64,000 bases of DNA from the NCBI GenBank assembly GCA_016703425.1, contig JADJCA010000001.1:744001-808000 (forward strand), written 5' to 3'. A program made the position numbers and the translations under genes. This DNA comes from Myxococcales bacterium. GTDB lineage: Bacteria; Myxococcota_A; Polyangia; Polyangiales; Polyangiaceae. The notes beneath the pieces were generated by a model, which was not told where the DNA came from, ran no database searches, and worked only from the letters and a program-made list of their open reading frames with translations. This document shows, piece by piece, positions 1 through 7,022 of this stretch (positions are counted from its first letter, which is position 1; each line of letters starts with the position of its first letter).

Positions 1-2
1 CC

Positions 3-386
3 GACTGGGTCGGCGGCAACATCCGCGAGAACACCCTGAAGGACGTCTGGGAGCGAACGGCACCGTTGCGCTATACACGCGATCGCACCGTCGAGGATCT
101 CGACGGCTACTGCCGCACTTGTTACTACGCCGACACGTGCCGCGCCGGCTGCTCTTGGACCACGCACGTCCTCTTTGGCAAGCCAGGCAACAACCCGTTC
201 TGCCACCACCGCGCCCTCGAGCTGCTTCGCGAGGGCAAGCGCGAGCGCATCGTGAAGGTCGAAGAAGCCGCGGGGCTCCCCTTCGACCACGGAAAGTTCG
301 AGATCGTCCTCGAGGACTGGCCCGCGGGAGAGCTGGAAACGGCGCAAAAATTGGCGGAAACAGGCGAGGGCTGGCTGGCTCCCTGA
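3..386 (+). CDS. Radical SAM/SPASM protein, C-terminal fragment
   Basis: Only the last 127 codons are present; the frame is open to the left window edge, so the gene begins outside. The fragment carries a SPASM-type cysteine cluster: CRTC, then Cys after five residues, Cys after three more, and a further Cys in NPFCHHRA. SPASM domains bind auxiliary 4Fe-4S clusters in radical-SAM enzymes that modify peptides or mature enzymes; the CX3CX2C radical-SAM core itself lies outside the window. The segment before it (GNIRENTLKDVWE) is the usual lead-in to SPASM in this superfamily. The substrate cannot be deduced from this fragment. A leader-bearing glycine-rich protein lies 2.8 kb away on the other strand, but a link is only inference. 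Confidence 0.8.
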   Translation, partial: DWVGGNIRENTLKDVWERTAPLRYTRDRTVEDLDGYCRTCYYADTCRAGCSWTTHVLFGKPGNNPFCHHRALELLREGKRERIVKVEEAAGLPFDHGKFEIVLEDWPAGELETAQKLAETGEGWLAP

Positions 387-408
387 GCCTTTCCTTGACC
401 AAAGGCTC
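385..408 (+). terminator. Perfect 8-bp inverted repeat overlapping the stop codon
   Basis: GAGCCTTT (385-392) and AAAGGCTC (401-408) form a perfect stem with an 8-nt loop that begins inside the stop codon of the radical-SAM gene. No T-run follows, so it may be a weak terminator or an mRNA-end stabiliser before preT. Confidence 0.45.
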
Positions 409-437
409 CCGAGTGGAAAGACTCGGCCCTTCAGCCG

Positions 438-1739
438 ATGGCGTCCTCGCTCCCCAAAAACCGAACCGAAACGACGCTTCACGACAAGAAGCCGCGCTAC
501 ACGGCGGCCGAGGCCCGCGCCGAAGCAGAGCGCTGCCTCTATTGCGCTGACGCGCCCTGCATCAAGGCCTGCCCCACCGAGATCGACATCCCGACCTTCA
601 TCAAGAAGATCGCCTCGGGAAACGTCCTCGGGAGCGCAACGACGATCTTCGAGCAAAACCTCTTGGGCACCTCCTGCGCCCGCGTTTGCCCCGTCGAGGT
701 GTTGTGCGTCGGCGACTGCGTCTACAACGGGTGGAACAAGCCGCCGATCCAGATCGGTCGCCTTCAACGCTTCGCCACCGAGACGGCGACGGAAGGCGAA
801 ACGAAGCAAATCCTCGTCGGCAAGGCAGCGGCAAAGCCGCGGCGTGTCGCCTGCATCGGCGCGGGCCCGGCGTCGTTGGCGTTCGCCGGGACGCTCGCCC
901 TCGCAGGCCACAAGGCCGTGCTCTTCGAGAAGCGCGCCGTGGCCGGGGGCCTCAACACGACCGGCATCGCGCCTTACAAGCTCCACGCCCACGACGCACT
1001 CGACGAGGTCGAGTGGGTGAGGAAGCTCGGCGTGGAAATCCGAACCGGCGAAGAGGTCTCCACCGAGGCGAAGGCCAAGGAGCTCCTCGCAGGGTTCGAC
1101 GCCGTCTACCTGGGCGTCGGGCTCGGCGCCGACTCGCGGCTCGGGATTCCCGGCGAAGACGGGCCGGGCGTTCGCGGCGCCGTCGAATGGATCGAGGAGA
1201 TGAAGCTCGGCGCCATCGACGCCAAGGCCCTCGGCCGCGTGCTCGTCATCGGCGGTGGCAACACGGCCATCGACGTGGCCCGGGAGTGCGCGCTGCTCGG
1301 CGCGGCGAGCGTGAGCATGGTCTATCGGCGCACGAGGGCTGACATGAGCGGCTATGCCCATGAGATGCAAGGTGCACGCATCGAAGGGGTGACGCTCATC
1401 GAAGGCGCGCAGCCGGCGGCGGTGGTCCGCGACGCTGGCCGCGTGACGGCGCTTCGCGTCGCCGGCGCCGGCGGCGAGCGGGAGCTGCCTTGCGACACGA
1501 TCATCGTCGCCATTGGCCAGGGCAAGCTCTCGGCGCTCGCGGCGCTCTTCGCGGGCGTCGCCACCGACAAGCGCGGCTGCATCGTGGCGGATCTCGCCAC
1601 GGGCGCGACGGGCAACGCCCAAGTCTTCGCCGGCGGCGACTGCATCAACGGCGGCAAAGAGGTCGTCAACGCAGTGGCCGACGGCCGCAACGCGGCTCGC
1701 CACCTCGCGGCCCTCTGGCTCGATGCCGGCGCCACCTGA
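438..1739 (+). CDS. preT: Dihydropyrimidine dehydrogenase, NAD(P)H-dependent flavoprotein subunit PreT
   Basis: A 433-residue flavoprotein resembling the glutamate synthase small subunit. In PreTA-type enzymes this subunit takes electrons from NAD(P)H and passes them by FAD and Fe-S clusters to PreA, which reduces uracil or thymine in the first step of reductive pyrimidine breakdown. Visible features are two N-terminal cysteine groups (C33, C36, C41, C45 and C80, C84, C90, C94), an FAD-binding GAGPAS (141-146) and an NAD(P)-binding GGGNTA (272-277). The length is normal. It lies 65 bp before preA on the same strand and is probably cotranscribed. The ATG at 438 is kept because the Cys-rich domain starts soon after it; the ribosome site is weak. 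Confidence 0.9.
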   Translation: MASSLPKNRTETTLHDKKPRYTAAEARAEAERCLYCADAPCIKACPTEIDIPTFIKKIASGNVLGSATTIFEQNLLGTSCARVCPVEVLCVGDCVYNGWNKPPIQIGRLQRFATETATEGETKQILVGKAAAKPRRVACIGAGPASLAFAGTLALAGHKAVLFEKRAVAGGLNTTGIAPYKLHAHDALDEVEWVRKLGVEIRTGEEVSTEAKAKELLAGFDAVYLGVGLGADSRLGIPGEDGPGVRGAVEWIEEMKLGAIDAKALGRVLVIGGGNTAIDVARECALLGAASVSMVYRRTRADMSGYAHEMQGARIEGVTLIEGAQPAAVVRDAGRVTALRVAGAGGERELPCDTIIVAIGQGKLSALAALFAGVATDKRGCIVADLATGATGNAQVFAGGDCINGGKEVVNAVADGRNAARHLAALWLDAGAT

Positions 1740-1804
1740 TCGCGCTACCTGACCGCGCTACGTGCCGCGTATCCGACAAACCTTCGCCCGACGGACTTCT
1801 TCCC

Positions 1805-3151
1805 ATGGCCGACCTTGAGATCGACTTCTGTGGCATCAAGAGCCCGAACCCCTTCTGGCTCGCGTCCGCACCGCCCGCCAACAGCGGCGAACAGGTGATG
1901 CGGGCCTTCGACGCCGGCTGGGGCGGCGCCGTCTGGAAGACCCTCGGCGACCCCATCGTGAACGTGTCGAGCCGTTTTGGCGCCGTCGACTACGCGGGCC
2001 AGAAGATGATGGGGCTCAACAACATCGAGCTCATCACCGATCGGCCGCTCTCGGTGAACCTCAAGGAGATCAGCCTCGTCAAGAAGCGGTACCCGAAGCA
2101 CGCGGTCATCGCCTCGCTCATGACCAACACGAAGGAAGACTGGCGAGTCCTCATCCAGAAGGTTGAAGACGCCGGCGCCGACGGCTTGGAGCTGAACTTC
2201 GGCTGCCCCCACGGCATGTGCGAGCGCGGCATGGGTTCCGCCGTGGGCCAAGAGCCCGAGGTCCTCTCTGAGATCACGAGCTGGGCGAAGTCCTTCGCGA
2301 AGACGCCGGTGCTCATCAAGCTGACGCCCAACGTCGGCGACATCCTCGAACCAGGCCTCGCCGCGGTCAAAGGCGGCGCCGACGCCTTCGCGCTCATCAA
2401 CACCATCAAGAGCCTCATCGGCGTCGACCTCGAGCGAATGGTCCCGATCCCGCGCGTCGGCGGCGCGTCCACGAACGGTGGCTATTGCGGCCCCGCCGTG
2501 AAGCCCATCGCGCTCCACATGGTGGCGGCCTTGGCTCGCGACCCGCGCACCCAGCGGCCCATCAGCGGCATCGGCGGCATCTCGACGTGGCGCGATGCCG
2601 CCGAGTTCATCGCCCTCGGCTCCACCAGCGTCCAGGTGTGCACGGCCGTCATGCACCACGGCTACCGCATCGTGGAGGATCTCATCCAAGGGCTGTCGAA
2701 CTTCCTCGACCAACAAGGGATGAAGAGCGTCAACGAGCTCCGAGGCCGCGCGGTGCCAGCGTTCCAAGAGTGGGGCGATCTAGACCTCAACTACAAGCTC
2801 GTCGCCCGCATCGACAAGGACAAGTGCATCGGCTGCCAGCTCTGCGTGGCGGCCTGCCAGGACGGCGCGCACCAATGCATCTTCACCGGCGAGGGCGACC
2901 GCACGCGCCCGCCGCAAGCCCACTATCCGGGCATCGCCAAGGCTCCATCCCCCTACCCCGTCGGTAAGCTCGCCGGCCCCCGCGTCCCGTGGGTCGATGA
3001 GCCCGAATGTGTAGGATGCAACCTTTGCCAGCTGGTGTGCCCCGTCGACGGCTGCATCTCGATGGTGGAGCTCCCGGCGACGGGCAAAGACACGTGGAAC
3101 GACCGCGTCCGCGACGGCCGAGACAAAGTTCCCGGCGGCATCCACGAGTAA
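1805..3151 (+). CDS. preA: NAD-dependent dihydropyrimidine dehydrogenase catalytic subunit PreA
   Basis: A 448-residue FMN-barrel protein followed by two ferredoxin-like 4Fe-4S motifs. It reduces uracil and thymine to the 5,6-dihydro forms (or runs in reverse), with PreT as electron donor. The pyrimidine-site segment NFGCPHGM...RGMGSAVGQEP lies at residues 131-151. The barrel continues with KLTPN, LINTIKS and the GIGG flavin-phosphate region. The two Fe-S motifs are C341/C344/C347/C351 and C402/C405/C408/C412. The ATG at 1805 matches the family N-terminus (DFCGIKSPNPFWLASAP); the longer upstream frame is overlap with preT. The gene ends in a convergent terminator shared with the glycine-rich gene. 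No dihydropyrimidinase or beta-ureidopropionase gene is in the window. Confidence 0.93.
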   Translation: MADLEIDFCGIKSPNPFWLASAPPANSGEQVMRAFDAGWGGAVWKTLGDPIVNVSSRFGAVDYAGQKMMGLNNIELITDRPLSVNLKEISLVKKRYPKHAVIASLMTNTKEDWRVLIQKVEDAGADGLELNFGCPHGMCERGMGSAVGQEPEVLSEITSWAKSFAKTPVLIKLTPNVGDILEPGLAAVKGGADAFALINTIKSLIGVDLERMVPIPRVGGASTNGGYCGPAVKPIALHMVAALARDPRTQRPISGIGGISTWRDAAEFIALGSTSVQVCTAVMHHGYRIVEDLIQGLSNFLDQQGMKSVNELRGRAVPAFQEWGDLDLNYKLVARIDKDKCIGCQLCVAACQDGAHQCIFTGEGDRTRPPQAHYPGIAKAPSPYPVGKLAGPRVPWVDEPECVGCNLCQLVCPVDGCISMVELPATGKDTWNDRVRDGRDKVPGGIHE

Positions 3152-3157
3152 CAAAAA

Positions 3158-3199
3158 GCCCGAAGGCCCCAGCCGGATAACCGGTGGAGCCCTTTGGGC
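3158..3199. terminator. Bidirectional intrinsic terminator between preA and the glycine-rich gene
   Basis: A long imperfect inverted repeat: GCCCGAAGGCCCC on the left against an AGCCCTTTGGGC-type right arm, with an inner CCGG-ATAA-CCGG stem. On the minus strand it ends in a T5 run (A5 at 3153-3157 on the plus strand), so it is a good rho-independent terminator for the minus-strand gene and sits 7 bases after the preA stop. Confidence 0.75.
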
Positions 3200-3222
3200 C
3201 TGCCTCGTGGCTGCTTCGTCGA

Positions 3223-4668
3223 TCAGCGGTAGCCGTTCGGCATGGGGAAAGCGGGGAGCGGAGCGGACGGCGCGTAGGTCTGCGCACCGTAGGCCGGCTG
3301 CGCGCCGTAACCCTGAACGCCGGTGAGGATGCTGCCAACGGGAACCAGCGGGATGTTGGCCTGAACCTGGTGGTCCTTGGCGAACTGCTCCGCCGCGAAG
3401 CCACCGAGGCCTGCGTTGCCTTGGCCCGTCGTCTTCATGTCGAGGTAGTTGGCGCCGTTGATCGTGACTTCCGTGGTCACGTTGCCGCCACCGGCGAGCT
3501 GCTGCGTCACGAGGAGCTTGTCGCCCGTGTTGGTGATCACGGTCCCGTCCGCGTTGCGAACCGACTGACCTTCCGCGATGGCGTGCGTGCCGTTCACGTC
3601 CTGGATCACGACGTCGACGTCGTTGTCCATGTCGGCGTTCGTAGCCTCGAGGTGCCACTGACCGTTGCCACCGACGATGTCGATCTCCTTGTTGTAGGAC
3701 TGGCTGTTGATGTCCTGGTTCGTCGTCACCGTCGAGATGGCCGTCGCGCCACCGGCCGTGTTGTTCAAGACGGCGAAGTTGTCGATAGAGGCGGCGCGGT
3801 CCATCTGGCCCATGGCCTCACCGTTCACGGTGATGTTGAGGTGCGGGTCGCCCCAGCTCTTGATTTCGAACGAGTTCGTCACGATGCCCGCGCCGCCGCC
3901 GCCGTAGCCGTTGGGACCGCCAACACCGAGGCCGCCGGCACCGTTGGGGCCGAAGGCGCCGGCGCCACCGCCCAAGGGGCCGCCGTTCGCGTTGCCCCAG
4001 CCCGGCGTGAAGTGCGAGTTCGCGCCGAGGCCGCCGAGCGGCGAGACGTCGCCGGGGTTGCCGGTGCCGATGCCGGCGGGGCCGCCGAGTGGGCTGCCGT
4101 TGGCGCCAGCGAAGGGCGCCGTCATGGGCGAGTAGCCGTTCGGACCGACGATGCCGTTGACGCCGGCGCCCGCGGGAACGATCCCGTTCGGGTACCCCAT
4201 ACCGCCAACACCACCGGGGCCACCGGGATATCCCGCGCCACCGATACCCGCGAGCGGGCTGCCGTTGGGATCCACGAAGGCCGAGGAGCCCGCGCCGCCG
4301 CCGCCGTTGATCGCGGTGCCCGAGCCCACGGGGCCGGAGCCCCAACCAGCGACGGGCGCCAGCTGACCGAGGGGCAAGGTGGAGATCGAGTGGGCGCCCG
4401 CGCCGCCACCGAGGACACCGCCTGCCGCGCCAGCGCCACCGCCGTTGTTCGACGCGTGGCCCACGCCCGCGGGGCCGCCGACACCAAGGACACCGAACAT
4501 GTCACTGACGCCCGCCCCCGCACCGCCCGAGCCGTCGGGGTGCCAAGACGAGTTCCACGCGGCCGAGAGCCCTGTGACGGGGCGCCGAGCGAACTCGTCG
4601 AGCCCACCGGCAACGCTACCGAGGTCATCGACGCTGAGTTCAACGGGGGCCGTGCGTTCGTTCTTCAT
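3223..4668 (-). CDS. Glycine-rich protein with double-Gly leader and WGDPH-motif domain
   Basis: A 481-residue protein starting at the ATG at 4668, which has GAGGAG six bases upstream; the longer open frame upstream is Arg-rich shadow. Residues 1-22 (ELSVDDLGSVAGG, Gly21-Gly22) look like the double-glycine leaders removed by peptidase-containing ABC exporters. Residues about 46-262 are extremely Gly/Pro/Asn-rich with recurrent PNG and NGxPLGG motifs. From about 263 a beta-rich domain begins with SWGDPHL (Gly273-Asp274-Pro275-His276), resembling the site of metal-ion-inducible autocleaving DUF1521 domains and also the opening of von Willebrand D domains. An acidic DMDNDVD stretch follows. No exporter or peptidase gene is adjacent. 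Expression is probably sigma-54 dependent. The leader reading and the domain match are inferences; no function is known. Confidence 0.75.
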   Translation of the reverse strand: MKNERTAPVELSVDDLGSVAGGLDEFARRPVTGLSAAWNSSWHPDGSGGAGAGVSDMFGVLGVGGPAGVGHASNNGGGAGAAGGVLGGGAGAHSISTLPLGQLAPVAGWGSGPVGSGTAINGGGGAGSSAFVDPNGSPLAGIGGAGYPGGPGGVGGMGYPNGIVPAGAGVNGIVGPNGYSPMTAPFAGANGSPLGGPAGIGTGNPGDVSPLGGLGANSHFTPGWGNANGGPLGGGAGAFGPNGAGGLGVGGPNGYGGGGAGIVTNSFEIKSWGDPHLNITVNGEAMGQMDRAASIDNFAVLNNTAGGATAISTVTTNQDINSQSYNKEIDIVGGNGQWHLEATNADMDNDVDVVIQDVNGTHAIAEGQSVRNADGTVITNTGDKLLVTQQLAGGGNVTTEVTINGANYLDMKTTGQGNAGLGGFAAEQFAKDHQVQANIPLVPVGSILTGVQGYGAQPAYGAQTYAPSAPLPAFPMPNGYR

Positions 4669-5031
4669 GAGGAGCTCCTCTGCGGGCCACCGACCGTGGC
4701 GGCCATCGCTGGACCCTACGTAGCCAGTCCAGTGCCAACGCCATCGTTGGCTCTCCACGAAAGAATGTGCGCGAGCGTCGCCACCGCGAGTGAATGATCG
4801 CGGGCACTTGCGAGGCGCCCGACATCTCCTACCTTGTGCCGTCATCGCGGTTTTTGAAGCACCCGGGAGACGGGGCCTGGGTGATCCGCGCGTGGATCGC
4901 AACCGCGTCGGCGCCCGCGTCGCAGAGACGGTGCGCGAGTGGTCCACGCGTCAACGATCCCGTGCGCTGGCGCGCCGAGCACCCACGGGCGCGCCCTCGC
5001 CTACCGGCTCGGACGACTTACCGCCGCGGCT
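4669..5031. other. 363-bp intergenic region with no supported gene
   Basis: Between panB and the glycine-rich gene, both on the minus strand. Small open frames on the plus strand are Arg/Pro/Ala-rich and overlap panB, so they are not supported. The part near 4668 holds a sigma-54-like promoter and an inverted repeat; the rest shows nothing recognisable. Confidence 0.6.
4723..4737 (-). promoter_or_regulatory. Candidate sigma-54 (-24/-12) promoter of the glycine-rich gene
   Basis: On the minus strand the sequence is TGGCAC-N5-TGGC, one mismatch from the consensus TGGCAC-N5-TTGC, with the -24 GG and -12 GC at correct spacing. The implied transcript start is about 45 bases before the ATG at 4668. 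An inverted repeat GCCAAC-N6-GTTGGC (4734-4751) overlaps the -24 end and could be an activator or repressor site. Confidence 0.5.
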
Positions 5032-6018
5032 TCAGTGCCACTGGTCGAGCGCGAGCGGCGCATCCAGCTCGGTTCCCGAGTCGTCGGCGCGCGCGACACC
5101 GAGTCGCGTCGACGACGAAGGCGGCGCCGCAGCGACGGGCCGCGCGCCGTTAGCCTTGTAGGTGTGCTCGGCCGACGGAAACGCCCCGCCGCGAACCTCG
5201 GAGACGTAGGTCCGTGTGGCTTCGACGATGGCGTCACCGAGCTCGGCGAAGCGCTTGGCAAACTTTGGCGAACGGCCTCGCATCATGCCGAGCAAATCGG
5301 TGCAAACGAGGACCTGGCCATCGCACGCAGCCCCGGCCCCGATGCCGATGGTTGGCACCGACACGCGGGCCGTGATGGCTGCGGCGACGTCGGGCGGAAT
5401 CGCCTCGAGAACGAGGGCGAAGACCCCGGCCTCTTCAAGAGCGGTGGCGTCGTCGAGGAGACGCCGAACCGCATCGTCGCCGCGCCCCTGAACCTTGAAT
5501 CCGCCGAGCGCGTGCACGGCTTGCGGCGTGAGTCCCACGTGGCCCACCACGGGAATCCCCGCTCGAACGATGCGCCGCGTGTGCTCCGCGAAGTCGACGC
5601 CCCCCTCCAGCTTTACGCTCTCGGCCCCGCCTTCCTTAACGAGCCGCCCGGCGCTCTCAACCGCTTGCGCTGGCGAAACCTGGTAGCTCGTGAAGGGCAT
5701 GTCCGCGACCACGTGAGCGCGCGCTGCGCCGCGAACGACGGCACGCGTGTGGTAGGCCATCTCCTCGAGAGTGACCGGCAAGGTGTTCGCGTGCCCCTGA
5801 ACGACCATCCCCAGCGAGTCACCGACAAGCATCATGTCGACGCCCGCCTCGTCGAGGAGACGCGCCATCGTAAAATCGTAGGCCGTGACCATCGCGATGG
5901 GCTGCGCCGCCTCGGCGCCGTGCTCGACGGCACCATGGTGGCCCGCGTGAACCTTCCGAGCGCGAAGCTCAGGCGCGGTGATCTTGCGCACACCGCCGGC
6001 ATTTCCACCTGCGTACAT
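5032..6018 (-). CDS. panB: 3-methyl-2-oxobutanoate hydroxymethyltransferase
   Basis: Catalyses transfer of a hydroxymethyl group from 5,10-methylene-tetrahydrofolate to 2-oxoisovalerate to give ketopantoate, the first committed step to pantothenate and CoA. It is recognised from MVTAYDFTMARLLDEAG, the metal-binding VGDSLGMVVQGH, DMPF and KLEGG segments, and GIGAG near the end of the barrel. The ATG at 6018 is preferred because GGAGG precedes it, although with only three bases between; an in-frame start at 6051 is possible. At 328 residues it is longer than typical PanB (about 265-280) because of a low-complexity Pro/Ser/Ala tail of roughly 35 residues. It is divergent from the cytochrome operon. 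Confidence 0.93.
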   Translation of the reverse strand: MYAGGNAGGVRKITAPELRARKVHAGHHGAVEHGAEAAQPIAMVTAYDFTMARLLDEAGVDMMLVGDSLGMVVQGHANTLPVTLEEMAYHTRAVVRGAARAHVVADMPFTSYQVSPAQAVESAGRLVKEGGAESVKLEGGVDFAEHTRRIVRAGIPVVGHVGLTPQAVHALGGFKVQGRGDDAVRRLLDDATALEEAGVFALVLEAIPPDVAAAITARVSVPTIGIGAGAACDGQVLVCTDLLGMMRGRSPKFAKRFAELGDAIVEATRTYVSEVRGGAFPSAEHTYKANGARPVAAAPPSSSTRLGVARADDSGTELDAPLALDQWH

Positions 6019-6100
6019 CGGCCTCCGGGTCGCGGCCCACGAGGGGTCCACGCCTGCTCGGAACCCTAGTGCCAGGCCCCGAGGCGTGCAACCCCGTAGT

Positions 6101-6133
6101 CCCTATTGGCACGCCCGCGCGGGGGCGATAGGG
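6101..6133. promoter_or_regulatory. Nested inverted repeat in the panB/cytochrome intergenic region
   Basis: CCCTAT (6101-6106) pairs with ATAGGG (6128-6133) and encloses a GCCC-GCGC-GGGC-type inner stem. It ends 14 bases before the ATG of the cytochrome gene, so it could be an operator or a hairpin limiting translation. Function is inference. Confidence 0.35.
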
Positions 6134-6147
6134 TCCCTGCGCACCGA

Positions 6148-6594
6148 ATGGTTCTGCGAAAGCTCATCTTTCCGCTGCTGACTGCCGCTGCGCTGTGGGG
6201 CTGCGATCGGCCTCCGTCGGGCACGCCGATGCGGGAGTGGAGCGCGGAGGACCACGACCACGGAGACGATCGCTCCAAGGTCCTGTCGGGCGGCTCGACG
6301 GGGCCCAAGCAAAAGGCCCCGAAAGACGGCGGCCTCGACCCCGCCATTGTCGAGCTGACGTGGCAGAAGCAGTGCGCCAACTGCCACGGTCGAGAAGGGC
6401 GCGGCGACGGCCCCCAAGGCCCGATGTTCAAGGCCCCGGACCTCACGCGCGAGGACTGGCAGGCGGGCACCACCGACGAAGCGATCATGCAAACCATCAG
6501 CGGCGGCAAAGGCGCGATGCCCAAGTTCGACCTCGCGCCCGAGGTATTGCGCGGCCTCGTCGCCCGAATCCGAGCAGGACGAACGACGAAGTGA
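6148..6594 (+). CDS. Cytochrome c lipoprotein
   Basis: A 148-residue exported protein. A signal peptide ending in a lipobox-like AALWGC puts the lipidated Cys at 19, followed by a His/Asp-rich linker (EDHDHGDD). One haem-binding motif, CANCH, is at residues 76-80 and a likely distal Met lies in GAMPKF. The fold is a small class-I-type cytochrome c that probably carries electrons at the periplasmic membrane face. The ATG at 6148 is chosen because it directly precedes the signal peptide (MVLRKLIFPLL). The stop overlaps the next start by GTGA, the first of two such couplings in this three-gene operon. Confidence 0.88.
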   Translation: MVLRKLIFPLLTAAALWGCDRPPSGTPMREWSAEDHDHGDDRSKVLSGGSTGPKQKAPKDGGLDPAIVELTWQKQCANCHGREGRGDGPQGPMFKAPDLTREDWQAGTTDEAIMQTISGGKGAMPKFDLAPEVLRGLVARIRAGRTTK

Positions 6595-7022
6595 ACCCGG
6601 CCGCCGGGAGCCTGCCTCGGCTTCGGCGCCGCTGGCCAGCCCTTGTGCTGGTCTTGGCGGGCCTCGCGGCCTTTCACTTTTTTGGTCCCAAACTCCCGCG
6701 CGACCAGACGGTCCGCGTGCAGCTTGGCCCTGAGGCCGCTGCCCTGCGGGAGCTCGCCCTTCGCTACAACGAGCGCTCGCCCCTTACCGGTGAGCCGCTC
6801 CGTGAGGTATCGTACCGGTACCCGGCGGCTGAGGCGCCGCGCACCATTCGTCACACATTACGCATCCCCGACGGTGAATACCTCTTGGAGATCGAGCTCG
6901 TGACCCACCAAGGCAGGACGACCCTAAGTCGCCCGGTTCGGCTCTCCGGCGCGGACACCACCGTTGATGTCTCGACGGCCGTGCGTGAACTCGCGCTCAC
7001 GCCAGACGGAGGTGCGCGGTGA
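6591..7022 (+). CDS. Small single-pass membrane protein, unknown function
   Basis: A 143-residue protein starting at a GTG that overlaps the cytochrome stop (GTGA). After a short basic N-terminus (RLRRRW) there is one transmembrane segment at about 15-32 (ALVLVLAGLAAFHFF), so most of the chain is predicted to be outside the cytoplasm. The soluble part is beta-strand-rich (IPDGEYLLEIELV, TTLSRPVRLSG) and faintly resembles carbohydrate- or PEGA-like modules. I do not recognise a family. Its position between a cytochrome c and a sigma-54 activator, coupled to both, suggests the three products act together. Confidence 0.7.
   Translation: MNPAAGSLPRLRRRWPALVLVLAGLAAFHFFGPKLPRDQTVRVQLGPEAAALRELALRYNERSPLTGEPLREVSYRYPAAEAPRTIRHTLRIPDGEYLLEIELVTHQGRTTLSRPVRLSGADTTVDVSTAVRELALTPDGGAR

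Noticed and set aside
2195..2260. PreA has Val where mammalian dihydropyrimidine dehydrogenase has its active-site Cys (GMGLACGQ versus GMGSAVGQ).
   Set aside because: As far as I recall, Val at this place is common in bacterial PreA/PydA proteins, so it is not unusual. An alignment would settle it.
3184..4797. A 537-codon open frame on the plus strand opposite the glycine-rich gene.
   Set aside because: Arg/Ala/Val/Asp-rich with no family, exactly antisense to a protein with clear start, ribosome site and domains. It is a high-GC shadow.
4790..5161. Small plus-strand frames in the 4.7-5.1 kb gap.
   Set aside because: Low-complexity Arg/Pro/Ala translation, partly over panB, no ribosome site.
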